Shown piece by piece: positions 28,352-36,618 of a stretch of DNA of 64,000 bases. The DNA is from Luteimonas fraxinea. GTDB taxonomy: Bacteria > Pseudomonadota > Gammaproteobacteria > Xanthomonadales > Xanthomonadaceae. The translations under genes and the position numbers were made by a program. The DNA is taken from the NCBI RefSeq assembly GCF_021233355.1, contig NZ_CP089507.1, positions 496,001-560,000 on the forward strand, written 5' to 3'. The notes beneath the pieces were generated by a model. That model worked only from the letters and a program-made list of their open reading frames with translations, was not told the DNA's origin and did not search any database. The first letter of the stretch is position 1; each line of letters opens with the position of its first letter.

Positions 28352-29529
28352 GCGACGCCGCGGTTTGCCGGCACGTCGCGCGCTATCCCACCGTCGCCCT
28401 GGTGCTGCAGGGCGGTGGCGCGCTCGGCGCCTACCAGTGCGGCGTCTACGAACGCCTGCACGAGGCCGGCATCGCGCCGAACTGGTTCGCCGGCATCTCG
28501 ATCGGCGCGATCAACGCGGCGATCCTCGCCGGCAACGCGCCCGAAGACCGCATCGCGCAACTGCAGGCGTTCTGGCACACGATCACCGAGCCTGCCGGCC
28601 CGATGTCGCTGCCGGCGCTGGCGATCCGCACCGCGATCGCCGGCCTGCCCGAGGATCCGATGCTGCTGTCGTGGGCGCGCGGCATGAGCGCGATGGGTGC
28701 ACTGCTGCAGGGCCAGCGTGGTTTTTTCGAAGCGCGTCCGATCTCGCCGCTGCTGTTGCCTGGCGACGGCAGCGATGCGGCGACGAGTTTCTACGACACC
28801 TCGCCCCTGCGCGAAACGCTGCTGCGCTACGTCGATTTCGACCGCATCAACCGTGATCGCAGCGTGCGCCTGACCGTGGGCGCGACCAGCGTGACGCGCG
28901 GCAATTTCCGCTACTTCGACAGCGCGCTGGCGCCGATCCGCGTCGAACACATCCTCGCTTCGGGCGCGTTGCCGCCGGCGTTTCCGGCCGTCGAGATCGA
29001 CGGCGAGCCGTACTGGGACGGCGGCATCGTGTCCAACACGCCGCTGGAATACATCCTCGACTGCCGCCCGCACGAGGACACGCTCGCCTTCCAGGTCGAC
29101 CTGTGGAGCGCGCGCGGCGTGGCGCCGGCGTCGATGCTCGACGTACTCGAGCGCATGAAGGACATCCGTTTCTCCAGCCGCACGCGCCACGGCACGCGCA
29201 TGGTCGAGATGGCGCAGACGCTGCGCACGTCGCTGAAGGAACTGATCGAGCATCTGCCCGACCGCGTGCTGCCAGCGCATCTCGAAGAGGCGCTGTCGCC
29301 GTATCTCGACGACCGCGTGTTCAACGTGATCCATCTGATCTACCAGACCAAGCCGCACGAGCAGCAGAACAAGGACTACGCCTTCGGCCACATCCCGCTG
29401 CGCGAACACTGGGACAGCGGCCGACGCGACATGGATCGCACGCTGTCGCATCCACGCTGGTTCGATCTGCCGGACCGCGCGAAGGGCGTGGCGACGCACG
29501 ATATCCATCGGGCGCGATCGGGCGACTGA
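28348..29529 (+). CDS. Patatin-like phospholipase with DUF3734 C-terminal domain
   Basis: The 393-residue protein starts with GTG overlapping the bdhA stop by four bases. The patatin domain (about residues 15-230) contains the oxyanion loop [11 protein letters not shown], nucleophile S51 in GISIGAIN and the catalytic D224 in [11 protein letters not shown], so the Ser-Asp dyad is intact. The C-terminal part ([19 protein letters not shown]) matches DUF3734. No signal peptide is present, so it works in the cytoplasm. Fusion of coupling with bdhA suggests a role in lipid or PHB-granule turnover; related patatin/DUF3734 proteins are commonly found beside 3-hydroxybutyrate dehydrogenase. The substrate (phospholipid or granule-associated ester) is unproven. 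Confidence 0.9.
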   Translation: MSDAAVCRHVARYPTVALVLQGGGALGAYQCGVYERLHEAGIAPNWFAGISIGAINAAILAGNAPEDRIAQLQAFWHTITEPAGPMSLPALAIRTAIAGLPEDPMLLSWARGMSAMGALLQGQRGFFEARPISPLLLPGDGSDAATSFYDTSPLRETLLRYVDFDRINRDRSVRLTVGATSVTRGNFRYFDSALAPIRVEHILASGALPPAFPAVEIDGEPYWDGGIVSNTPLEYILDCRPHEDTLAFQVDLWSARGVAPASMLDVLERMKDIRFSSRTRHGTRMVEMAQTLRTSLKELIEHLPDRVLPAHLEEALSPYLDDRVFNVIHLIYQTKPHEQQNKDYAFGHIPLREHWDSGRRDMDRTLSHPRWFDLPDRAKGVATHDIHRARSGD

Positions 29530-29590
29530 GTGGATGCGGATTCGGCGGACTGGGCGGAGCGCATTGCCTGCAGCGGAGTCCTCGCGAGCG

Positions 29591-29718
29591 TCACCCCTCA
29601 CCCCAACCCCTCTCCCGAGGGAGAGGGGCTCCATACGGTTCGCGCGTCGCGCTTCCTGCGTCGATGCTCACGGATCGTGCGCTGTTTGCAGGATGGGTAA
29701 AGCGCAGCGGAACCCGTC
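29591..29718. repeat. Composite intergenic repeat (CCTCACCCC hairpin plus GGATGGGTA unit)
   Basis: CTCACCCCAACCCCTCTCCC leads into a ten-pair hairpin (29607-29628, CCCCTCTCCC-GA-GGGAGAGGGG). About 60 bases later follows GGATGGGTAAAGCGCAGCGG. The same two units, in inverted order and orientation, occur at 50706-50805, so this is a dispersed repeat family. The hairpin may also end transcription of the patatin gene and of the convergent HemJ-like gene. Confidence 0.65.
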
Positions 29719-29727
29719 GAACCCGTT

Positions 29728-30186
29728 TTAGAACGGCTTGGCGAGCACCAGCCACACCACGCCGACCAGCAGCAGCACCGGGATCTCGTTGAACCAGCGC
29801 AGCGCCTTCGTCGACGGCAACGCGCGGCCCTTGTCGACGCCTTTGAGCCAGCGTCCGGCGACGACGAAATGCAGGATCAGCAGCACGACCAGCCCGAGCT
29901 TGGCGTGCAGCCAACCCGCGCCGCCGCCCATCGGGGCCATCGTCGGGAAGTCGGTGATGAAGGTGTAGCCCATCCACAGCACCAGGCCAAGAAAGAGCGC
30001 GAGGCCCAGCATCACGTGGCCGAAGCGGTAGAGGCGGCGGCCCATCAGCACCAGCCGTGCGCGCACGTCGACGGTGTCGCCGGCTTCAACGAGGTTGATC
30101 AGGATGCGCGGCAGGTAAAACGCCGCGGCGATCCACGCCATCACGAACACGAGATGGAAGGTCTTGACCCACAGATAGGCTTGCAT
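29728..30186 (-). CDS. hemJ: CopD/HemJ-like membrane protein (probable protoporphyrinogen IX oxidase)
   Basis: The 152-residue protein has four transmembrane helices. It matches HemJ in order: AYLWVKTFHLVFVMAW with the conserved His near residue 11, AAFYLPRI, RRLYRFGHVMLG, GWLHAKLGLVVLLILHF with the conserved Lys, and the C-terminal FNEIPVLLLVGVVWLV. HemJ oxidises protoporphyrinogen IX to protoporphyrin IX in the penultimate haem step in bacteria lacking HemG and HemY. If so, it is an inner-membrane haem enzyme. Some annotations would call it only CopD family; no copper motif is seen. Its neighbours are unrelated to haem synthesis. Confidence 0.78.
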   Translation of the reverse strand: MQAYLWVKTFHLVFVMAWIAAAFYLPRILINLVEAGDTVDVRARLVLMGRRLYRFGHVMLGLALFLGLVLWMGYTFITDFPTMAPMGGGAGWLHAKLGLVVLLILHFVVAGRWLKGVDKGRALPSTKALRWFNEIPVLLLVGVVWLVLAKPF

Positions 30187-30323
30187 CGCGCTGGCTCCCT
30201 CGGCTGACGGGCAAGGATCGCACGCCCGCGCGTGCGGTTCTCATCACGGATGCGTGCTGCGACGCTGTGTCGCAGTCGGGGCCAGCGCCTAGAATGCGCG
30301 TCCCGCACCTGTCCGGCTCCTCG

Positions 30324-30914
30324 ATGTCCAAGCAATACGACCGCGCCTATTTCGACCGCTGGTATCGCGCCGGCGACATCGGCGGCCCTGCGCGGCTCGC
30401 ACGCAAGGTCGCGCTCGCGGTCGCGACGGCCGAGTACCACCTGGAGCGCCCGCTGCGCACCGTGCTCGATATCGGCGCCGGCGAAGGTGCATGGCGCGCA
30501 CCACTGCTCAAGCTGCGTCCGAAGGCGCAGTACCTCGGCTTCGATGCCAGCGAATACGCGGTGTCGCGTTTCGGGCGTGCGCGCAATCTGCATCACGCGC
30601 GCTTCGCCGATTTCGAGATGCTGCGGCCCTGCCCGCCGGTCGATCTGCTGATCTGCAGCGACGTGCTGCATTACCTCGACACGCGCGAACTCGACCGCGG
30701 CCTGCCTGGCCTGGCCGACCTCACCGGCGGCGTCGCATTCCTCGAATGCTTCACCCGCGAAGACGGTGCCGAAGGCGACGACGACGGTTTCAAGCAGCGC
30801 CCCGCCCGTTTCTACCGGGAACGCTTCGCCGCTGCCGGCTTCCGCGCTCTGGGCTCGCATTGCTGGCTGTCGCCACAACTGGCGGACGCCGCGACGGCAC
30901 TCGAAACCGCCTGA
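30324..30914 (+). CDS. SAM-dependent class I methyltransferase
   Basis: The 196-residue protein begins MSKQYDRAYFDRWY. The SAM-binding motif VLDIGAGEGAW (about residues 46-56) is followed by the acidic residue of YLGFDASEYA and by LLICSDVLHYLD, a typical class I layout. The target is unknown. An in-frame ATG at 30294 would add ten residues but overlaps a possible TAGAAT -10 sequence at 30290-30295, so 30324 is preferred. It lies between hemJ-like and phaZ genes, divergent from the former. Confidence 0.82.
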   Translation: MSKQYDRAYFDRWYRAGDIGGPARLARKVALAVATAEYHLERPLRTVLDIGAGEGAWRAPLLKLRPKAQYLGFDASEYAVSRFGRARNLHHARFADFEMLRPCPPVDLLICSDVLHYLDTRELDRGLPGLADLTGGVAFLECFTREDGAEGDDDGFKQRPARFYRERFAAAGFRALGSHCWLSPQLADAATALETA

Positions 30915-30978
30915 TCCAGCGCAAACGCGTCACCTGAATCCTGCCCGCGCCCGCCCCGGCCGTTCACGGCCGATGCGC

Positions 30979-30984
30979 TATGCT
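30979..30984 (+). promoter_or_regulatory. Possible -10 box (TATGCT) for phaZ
   Basis: TATGCT followed by GCGCCGCAG lies 32 bases before the phaZ start. It is the same hexamer seen before the kinase and DUF885 genes; no clear -35 box. Confidence 0.3.
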
Positions 30985-31016
30985 GCGCCGCAGCAACACC
31001 ACTGACCGGAATGCCG

Positions 31017-32351
31017 ATGCTGTTCTACCAACTGCACGAGATGGGCCGCGCCTGGATGAAGCCGTGGACGCTGCTGGCCGACGCGAACGCGAAGGCGTTC
31101 GGCGCCGACAGCACCTGGCTGTCCAATCTGCCCGGCTCCGAGCAGCTCTCCGCCGCCAACGAGCTGCTGTACCGCATCGGCAAGGATTACGAGAAGCCGG
31201 CATTCGACATCCATGCCGTCGAGAACGACGACAACGACCGCACCTATCCGGTCGTGCAGCTCGACGCGCTGGTGAAGCCGTTCTGCAAGCTGCTGCGCTT
31301 CAAGCGCTACACCGATGATCCGGCGCATCTCGAAGTCATCAAGGCGCAGCCCACCGTGCTCGTCGTCGCGCCACTGTCGGGCCACCACTCGACGCTGCTG
31401 CGCGACACCGCGCGCACGCTGCTGCGCGACCACAAGGTCTACGTCACCGACTGGATCGATGCGCGCATGGTGCCGGCCGAAGCCGGTGCGTTCTCGCTCG
31501 ACGACTACATCGCCTACATCGAGGACTTCATCCGCCATATCGGCGCCGAAGACCTGCACGTGGTCAGCGTCTGCCAGCCGACCGTGCCGGTACTCGCCGC
31601 GGTCTCGCTGATGGCCGGTCGCGGCGAAGCCACGCCGCGTTCGCTGGTGATGATGGGCGGTCCGATCGACACGCGTCAGTCGCCGACCGCGGTCAACAAT
31701 CTCGCGACCGAGAAGCCGCACGCCTGGTTCGAACAGAACGTGATCCACCCGGTGCCGATGAACTATCCCGGTCGCGGTCGTCTTGTGTATCCGGGCTTCC
31801 TGCAGCACATGGGTTTCATGGCGATGAATCCCGAGCGCCACCTCGAATCGCACTGGGATTTCTATCGCGATCTGGTCAAGGGCGATGACGACGACGCGCA
31901 GTCGCACCGCCGTTTCTACGATGAATACAACGCCGTGCTCGACATGCCGGCCGAGTACTACCTCGACACGATCCGCATCGTGTTCCAGGAGCATCTGTTG
32001 CCGCGAGGCAAGTGGGTCGTCGCCGGTGAGCGTGTGGATCCGTCGAAGATCACCGGCACCGCGCTGCTGACGATCGAAGGCGAGCTCGACGACATTTCCG
32101 GCGAAGGCCAGACCCGCGCCGCGCACACGCTGTGCACGGGTGTGTCGGAAGCTGATCGCGCACATCTGACCGTCAAGGGCGCCGGCCACTACGGCATCTT
32201 CAGCGGCCGCCGCTGGCGGACGCAGGTGTATCCGCAGGTGCGTGCCTTCATCGCATCGCATGCGCAGGGCGCGAGCCCGGCGCAGGCAAAGCCGGCAGCG
32301 AAGACCGCACGCAAGAAGGCGGCGAAGCGGACGACGAAGAAGACGACCTGA
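31017..32351 (+). CDS. phaZ: Intracellular polyhydroxyalkanoate depolymerase
   Basis: The 444-residue protein begins MLFYQLHEMG; the ATG at 31017 is chosen because a CGGA element sits six bases upstream and the N terminus aligns with Ralstonia PhaZ1-type proteins, although ATG at 31011 is in frame. The alpha/beta-hydrolase core has the nucleophile C186 in SVCQPTVP, where intracellular depolymerases use Cys instead of Ser, and the catalytic His H391 in KGAGHYGIF. It cleaves native PHB granules into 3-hydroxybutyrate oligomers in the cytoplasm. A Lys/Ala-rich tail of about 30 residues (AAKTARKKAAKRTTKK) could bind granules or DNA. It works with bdhA 2.7 kb upstream; no PHA synthase lies in this window. 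Confidence 0.93.
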   Translation: MLFYQLHEMGRAWMKPWTLLADANAKAFGADSTWLSNLPGSEQLSAANELLYRIGKDYEKPAFDIHAVENDDNDRTYPVVQLDALVKPFCKLLRFKRYTDDPAHLEVIKAQPTVLVVAPLSGHHSTLLRDTARTLLRDHKVYVTDWIDARMVPAEAGAFSLDDYIAYIEDFIRHIGAEDLHVVSVCQPTVPVLAAVSLMAGRGEATPRSLVMMGGPIDTRQSPTAVNNLATEKPHAWFEQNVIHPVPMNYPGRGRLVYPGFLQHMGFMAMNPERHLESHWDFYRDLVKGDDDDAQSHRRFYDEYNAVLDMPAEYYLDTIRIVFQEHLLPRGKWVVAGERVDPSKITGTALLTIEGELDDISGEGQTRAAHTLCTGVSEADRAHLTVKGAGHYGIFSGRRWRTQVYPQVRAFIASHAQGASPAQAKPAAKTARKKAAKRTTKKTT

Positions 32352-32387
32352 TCCCGCGCGCCACGCATGCGCGGATCACGCAAACAG

Positions 32388-32421
32388 AAAGGCGCGCCGG
32401 TCGAAACCGGCGCGCCTTTTT
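32388..32421 (+). terminator. Rho-independent terminator after phaZ
   Basis: AGGCGCGCCGGT pairs perfectly with ACCGGCGCGCCT around a CGAA tetraloop (12-bp stem), preceded by AA and followed by TTTT. It lies 36 bases after the phaZ stop, and the converging sensor gene ends at 32443, so it may serve both strands. Confidence 0.9.
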
Positions 32422-32442
32422 CGTGGATCGGTGAACAGCCGC

Positions 32443-33384
32443 TCAGCTGTACTGCGCCGTCTTGACCAGCAGGTGCTTGGCGATACCGCCATGCATGCGG
32501 CCGATGCCGCGGAACAAGTGCAGGCTGGCAAACAGGGTCAGCACGCCGGTCACCAGCAGCAGCGGGGTCGCGATCAGCGGGAAGGACGTGGACAGGCCCG
32601 AATCGTTGGACCAGTTCAACACCGACCAGCCGAAGTTGTCGACGCCCGGCGTCGCCATGCCCGTCCACACCAGCAGCGGCGCGGCGATCATGCTCAGCGA
32701 CAGCGACAGCAGGGTCACGTTGATCGTGAAGTAGACGATGCCCAGCGGCAGCATCAGCAGCAGGTAGAACAGCGTGCTCCAGGTGCGCACGTCGGTGAAC
32801 ATGTCGCCGATGCGCTGCAACCAGTTGCGACCGCGGGCCGAATACAGCGGCCTGCGCGGCATGCGCTCGCCGAGCATCACTTCGACCAGGCGGCCTTCGA
32901 CCAGCGACAGCAGCCGCACTGAACCGAAGAACAGGATCAGCAGCGGAATGCCGATCAGCACGACGACCAGGCTCAGCGATACCGACAGGCCGGTCACCAC
33001 CCAGGTGAAGTAGAAGATGCCCGTCGCCAGCGACAGCACCATGTAGAACATCGATGCGTAGGTGCGCGGATCGGCGGCGACGCCGAAGAAGCGGCCGACC
33101 AGCGACGTGCGCGGCTTCGGCGCCGGCGGCCGCAGCGCAGTCTGCACTTTGACCTCGGTGTCGCGATAGATATCGGCCACCTCGTCCGGCGCGCCGTAGC
33201 TCGACGCGACCGACGCGATGACCTCGGCTTCCGAACGGCCCGGTTGTTCGGCCAGTTCCGAACGCAGATATTCCTCGGCGTCGTAGAGCGCGTCCTGCAC
33301 GAGTGCGGGATCGGCGCCGGTGAGCGCGACGCGCAGCTGTTCCAGGTACTCGGGGATGCTCTGCGGTGGCTTGTGCATGTTCAT
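32443..33384 (-). CDS. HAAS/sensor-domain membrane protein
   Basis: The 313-residue protein starts with a soluble HAAS-type helical domain (about 10-75, EYLEQLRVAL...YGAPDEVADIYRD). It continues with about seven hydrophobic segments containing two similar halves (DPRTYASMFYMVLSLATGIFYFTW and DVRTWSTLFYLLLMLPLGIVYFTI), which is the layout of the 'sensor' domain found in PadR-linked proteins. Its start overlaps the PadR stop in ATGA, so the pair is translationally coupled. Such membrane proteins are thought to respond to membrane stress or to hold a regulator; the ligand is unknown. An ATG two codons later is equally possible. Confidence 0.85.
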   Translation of the reverse strand: MNMHKPPQSIPEYLEQLRVALTGADPALVQDALYDAEEYLRSELAEQPGRSEAEVIASVASSYGAPDEVADIYRDTEVKVQTALRPPAPKPRTSLVGRFFGVAADPRTYASMFYMVLSLATGIFYFTWVVTGLSVSLSLVVVLIGIPLLILFFGSVRLLSLVEGRLVEVMLGERMPRRPLYSARGRNWLQRIGDMFTDVRTWSTLFYLLLMLPLGIVYFTINVTLLSLSLSMIAAPLLVWTGMATPGVDNFGWSVLNWSNDSGLSTSFPLIATPLLLVTGVLTLFASLHLFRGIGRMHGGIAKHLLVKTAQYS

Positions 33385-33755
33385 TCGCGTATCCCCTCCA
33401 GGACGGCGTCGACGGAATCCCGTGTGGCCCGCCAGGCGGCGGTCCAGTGCTGCAGGGTGGTCCGCCCTGCCTCGGTGATGCGGTAGTAACGGCGCGGCGG
33501 TCCGGCGACGGACGGTTCCACGTGACTGTCGAGCAGCCCGGCAGCGCTGAGATTGCGCAGCACCGGATACAGCGCGCTCTGCTTGCCGCTGAGCACGCCG
33601 TCGAGCGATTCGAGACGCTTGGCGATCTGGTAGCCGTACATCGGCTCGCCCGCGCTGCCCAGTACCGCCAGCAATGCCAGCGACACCGTGCCCGCGCTCA
33701 GCTCCTTCTGGAACTTGCGCAGCTGCAGATCGCTGTCATCAGGGGCGTCGGCCAT
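33381..33755 (-). CDS. PadR family transcriptional regulator
   Basis: The 124-residue winged-helix protein starts after a strong AGCGGAGG site. It has the PadR hallmarks SLALLAVLGSAGEPMYGYQI and SALYPVLRNLSAAGLL, and the wing PPRRYYRITEAGR, followed by a dimerisation helix (LQHWTAAWRATRDSV). It overlaps the downstream sensor gene by four bases (ATGA). The pair resembles PadR/HAAS units that autoregulate their own operon and membrane-protein partner. It probably represses the promoter between it and the divergent cyclophilin gene (33756-33876). Confidence 0.92.
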   Translation of the reverse strand: MADAPDDSDLQLRKFQKELSAGTVSLALLAVLGSAGEPMYGYQIAKRLESLDGVLSGKQSALYPVLRNLSAAGLLDSHVEPSVAGPPRRYYRITEAGRTTLQHWTAAWRATRDSVDAVLEGIRE

Positions 33756-33876
33756 GGGCCACCTCCGCTAGGTTGATCCAGATACTAGTGCGGACTTCGC
33801 TATAGCGGATGTGCCGGTAGTCACGCAGACCATCGACTCGGCCACAATCGGGGTCTGTTTTCCGGGGAATCCATCC

Positions 33877-34815
33877 ATGCGCCAGCTGTCGCGTCACGCC
33901 CTGTCCGCCACCCTCGCCGCCTGCGTGCTCGCGCTGGCCGGCTGCGCCACGTCCGGCGCACCAGCGACCGTCGAGACCCGTTCCACACAGGAACTGCTGG
34001 ATGCCTCCACGCCTGAGGACTGGCGCACGCCCGACCCGGCCAACCTGCTGTACATGGATGTCGACGGCGGCCGCGTGGTGATCGAACTGGCGCCGGCGTT
34101 CGCGCCCGAACACGTCGCCAACATCCGCACCCTCGCCCGCGGCGGCTTCTGGAACGGACTCACCCTGTACCGCTCGCAGGACAACTTCGTCGTGCAGTTC
34201 GGCGACATCACCGAGGACGGCGCACCCGGCAAGCCGATCGGCAGCGCACGCGCGAAGTTACCGGCCGAGTTCGATCGCGCGTCGGCCGGTCTCGCCTTCC
34301 ACGCGCTGCCCGACCCCGACGGCTGGGCGGCGCAGGCCGGTTTCGCCGACGGCTTTCCGGCCGCGCGCGACGACCGCAACGGCGCCGGCCGCGCGTGGCT
34401 CGCGCATTGCTACGGCACGCTGGGCGCGGGCCGCGACATGGCGCCCGATTCCAGCAACGGCACCGAGCTCTACATCGTCACCGGCCAATCGCCGCGCCAG
34501 CTCGATCGCAACATCACCACGGTCGGCCGCGTGCTGCAGGGCATGGAACTGCTGAGCGTGCTGCCGCGTGGGACCGGTCCGCTGGGTTTCTACGAGGATC
34601 CGAAGCAGCGCACGCCGATCCGCCGCATCCGCCTCGCCTCCGAAGCACCAGCAAACCAGCGCACGCCGCTGCAGGTGCTGCGCACCGACACGCCGCTGTT
34701 CGACGCCGTGGTGGAATCGCGCCGCAACCGCCGCGACGACTGGTACGTGCAGCCGGCTGGCCACATCGACCTGTGCAACATCAACGTGCCGGTGCGCACG
34801 CCGCCGGCGAGCTGA
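33877..34815 (+). CDS. Periplasmic cyclophilin-type peptidyl-prolyl isomerase lipoprotein
   Basis: The 312-residue product has a lipobox (LALAGCA, Cys at about residue 25) and a cyclophilin-like domain. It reads [31 protein letters not shown], then DNFVVQFGD, and later [32 protein letters not shown], which are family landmarks; an insertion of about 60 residues separates the two. It should catalyse proline isomerisation during folding of envelope proteins. The C-terminal extension of about 60 residues (from [11 protein letters not shown]) is not part of the core. The acetyltransferase gene starts five bases beyond the stop. Confidence 0.87.
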   Translation: MRQLSRHALSATLAACVLALAGCATSGAPATVETRSTQELLDASTPEDWRTPDPANLLYMDVDGGRVVIELAPAFAPEHVANIRTLARGGFWNGLTLYRSQDNFVVQFGDITEDGAPGKPIGSARAKLPAEFDRASAGLAFHALPDPDGWAAQAGFADGFPAARDDRNGAGRAWLAHCYGTLGAGRDMAPDSSNGTELYIVTGQSPRQLDRNITTVGRVLQGMELLSVLPRGTGPLGFYEDPKQRTPIRRIRLASEAPANQRTPLQVLRTDTPLFDAVVESRRNRRDDWYVQPAGHIDLCNINVPVRTPPAS

Positions 34816-34820
34816 TCACG

Positions 34821-35342
34821 ATGCGCATCGAGACCGAACGCCTGCTGTTGCGTCCGCACACGATCGAGGACTTCGACGCGCTGCGGGCGATGATCCGCGA
34901 CCCCGAGGTGATGCGGCACATCACCTCGATCGTGCCCAGCGACGAGGACATCTGGAACCGGCTGCTGCGCTACATCGGCCACTGGACCGCGTTCGGCTTC
35001 GGCATCTTCGCGGTGATCGAACGCGAAACCGGCCGCAACGTCGGCGGCGCCGGCTTCGCGGATTTCCGTCGCGATCTGGGCGATGCGTTCTCCGCCTCGC
35101 CCGAGGGTGCCTGGGTGTTCGCCAAGGAAGCGCACGGTCGCGGCATCGCGTCGGAAGCCACGCAGGCGATGCACGCCTGGTTCGACGCACAGCCCTTCGG
35201 CGGGCGCAGCGTCTGCATCATCAATCCGGACAACGCGCCGTCGCGGAAACTGGCCGGCAAGCTCGGCTACGTCGAAACGGGTCCGACGCAGTACCACGAT
35301 GAGACCACGCTGACCTTCGAGCGCCTGCGACCGCGCGCCTGA
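34821..35342 (+). CDS. GNAT family N-acetyltransferase (RimJ/L-like)
   Basis: The 173-residue protein starts MRIETERLLLRPHTIEDF, a standard GNAT opening of the RimJ/RimL group. The acetyl-CoA loop is EAHGRGIASEATQAM (about residues 107-121), where the R/Q-x-x-G-x-G/A pattern is partly kept. NPDNAPSRKLAGKLGY near the C terminus is typical. It probably acetylates an amine on a protein, antibiotic or metabolite. It is five bases after the cyclophilin gene and ends one base from the convergent, disrupted speG homologue. Confidence 0.88.
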   Translation: MRIETERLLLRPHTIEDFDALRAMIRDPEVMRHITSIVPSDEDIWNRLLRYIGHWTAFGFGIFAVIERETGRNVGGAGFADFRRDLGDAFSASPEGAWVFAKEAHGRGIASEATQAMHAWFDAQPFGGRSVCIINPDNAPSRKLAGKLGYVETGPTQYHDETTLTFERLRPRA

Positions 35343-36185
35343 TCAGGCGTCGCGGTGGCTGTCGTCTCTGCCCAGCGCCTGGTGCTGGAACAGACACATG
35401 CGGATCGCGCTGCGATAGCGGCCGTCGCTGAAGAACTCGTCGACCAGAACGCCTTCGCGCTGGAAGTCCAGCGACTCGTAGACGTGGATCGCCGCGGCAT
35501 TGTCCACGTCGACCAGCAGGTACAGCTTGTAGAGATTGAGCACGCGGAACGCGTAGGCGATCGCGAGCGACGTCGCCGGCCGCGCATAGCCGCGGCCCTG
35601 ATGCGTCGGCGAGATCATGATCGCGAACTCGGCGCGCCTGTGCAGATGATCGATCTCGACCAGCTCCACCATGCCCACGCGCGTATGACTGCCGTCTTCG
35701 ACGATGAAGCGGCGTTCGCTCCAGGACCTGCTCACTCGATTGGGGCATGTCCCGCCGCGCCTGAGCGCGTTCGGCGCAAGGAAGAGCGAGGGCGCTTATG
35801 TCGATAAGCAACCGAGTGATGACGCAGTGCCGGACGCGCTCAGGCGCGGCCCTTCGGGTTGCCGCGTCCGGCGCCCAGACGCCCGCGCGCCGCTCGAACA
35901 GGCACCCGGCCTGTCGCTTCGCGGCGCAACGAACCTCTGGACGCCGGACGCGACAACGGGACACGCCCCAATCGGGTGAGCAGGTCCTTCGTGGATATGT
36001 TTGCGGAACAGTTCCTCGAGCTCGACGAAGGACTCGTAGGGCTCCTCGAACCAGTAGCTCATGACCGTGCGGTTGTTGTTGAGCTCGTGGACGAAATGCA
36101 GATCGCCGCGTTCGAGTGGGCGCAGCAGCACCGGCAACTGTTCGTCGGCGGTTTCGGTCGTGGGCGCGTTCGCATTCATGGGCAT
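35343..36185 (-). pseudogene. speG: speG-like spermidine N-acetyltransferase, split by a MITE
   Basis: The N-terminal piece (36185 to 35988) reads [31 protein letters not shown], then RKHIHE. The C-terminal piece (35723 to 35343) resumes [33 protein letters not shown] and ends [14 protein letters not shown]. Together they make a 192-residue protein matching SpeG, which acetylates spermidine. A 264-bp inverted-repeat element (35724-35987) lies between them. Its length is a multiple of three so frame is kept, but it contains stop codons, leaving a 129-residue N-terminal product and a possible GTG-initiated 130-residue C-terminal piece at 35735. Loss of the acetyl-CoA site from the N-terminal part should abolish activity. 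Removing the element would restore HIHE-WSERRF in frame. Confidence 0.88.
35724..35987. mobile_element. MITE-like element, 264 bp, with 31-bp terminal inverted repeats
   Basis: The left end GGACCTGCTCAC and the right end GTGAGCAGGTCC are the tips of 31-bp inverted repeats (35724-35754 and 35957-35987) that differ at two bases. An internal inverted repeat of 21 bp (35754-35774 and 35830-35850, one mismatch) flanks a GCTTAT-GTCG-ATAAGC hairpin (35794-35809). No transposase is encoded. The element interrupts speG. A target duplication is uncertain: the edges read AGGACCT and AGGTCCT, so either a short imperfect one or none exists. It should be mobilised in trans by a full-length transposase with matching ends. 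Confidence 0.85.
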
Positions 36186-36285
36186 GAGACTACGCCCCGC
36201 CGGTGACAGATGCGTGTGTCGTCACGTCGGCTTTCCGTTTCGCTGCCTAGCCTGCACGTCATCCCCCGCACCACAAGGAACCGAC

Positions 36286-36582
36286 ATGCCCATGCTCCGC
36301 ATCCGCCTCACCGGCAGCGACGACACTGCACGCGCGGTGATCAATCTTCTGTCGAGCGTGGAGGGCATCGAGCACGTCGAGGAAATCGACGACCTGATGC
36401 CGCACATGGACGATGCCGATTCCAGCTCCGCCGGTCTCAGCGATGTCGCCGGACCGAAGATGCACGAGATCGAAGTCGAGGTCGGCAATCCCTCGACCGA
36501 GCGCAAGGTGCGCGAGGCGATCGAAGCGCTGGCCTTCGACCTCGACGCCGTCGTCGAGTTCGAGACCGAAGAAGAAGGCTGA
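36286..36582 (+). CDS. Small acidic protein, unknown function
   Basis: The 98-residue product starts after CACAAGGAACCG. It is very acidic, with a beta-alpha-beta-like N terminus (MLRIRLTGSDDTARAVINLL) and a similar second half (HEIEVEVGNPSTERKVREAIEAL), separated by a Ser/Ala/Asp linker. This looks like a ferredoxin-like or ACT-like fold. The C terminus ends EFETEEEG. No catalytic residue or signal is seen, so it is a cytoplasmic protein, perhaps a small ligand-binding regulator. Confidence 0.65.
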   Translation: MPMLRIRLTGSDDTARAVINLLSSVEGIEHVEEIDDLMPHMDDADSSSAGLSDVAGPKMHEIEVEVGNPSTERKVREAIEALAFDLDAVVEFETEEEG

Positions 36583-36618
36583 GCCCGCACACCATTCGCG
36601 GCGGCGGGCTCGCTGCAC

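Noticed and set aside
36286..36582. Antitoxin assignment for the small acidic protein
   Set aside because: It is small and acidic but no toxin partner lies next to it and its two-fold beta-alpha-beta pattern looks like an ACT/ferredoxin-like domain.
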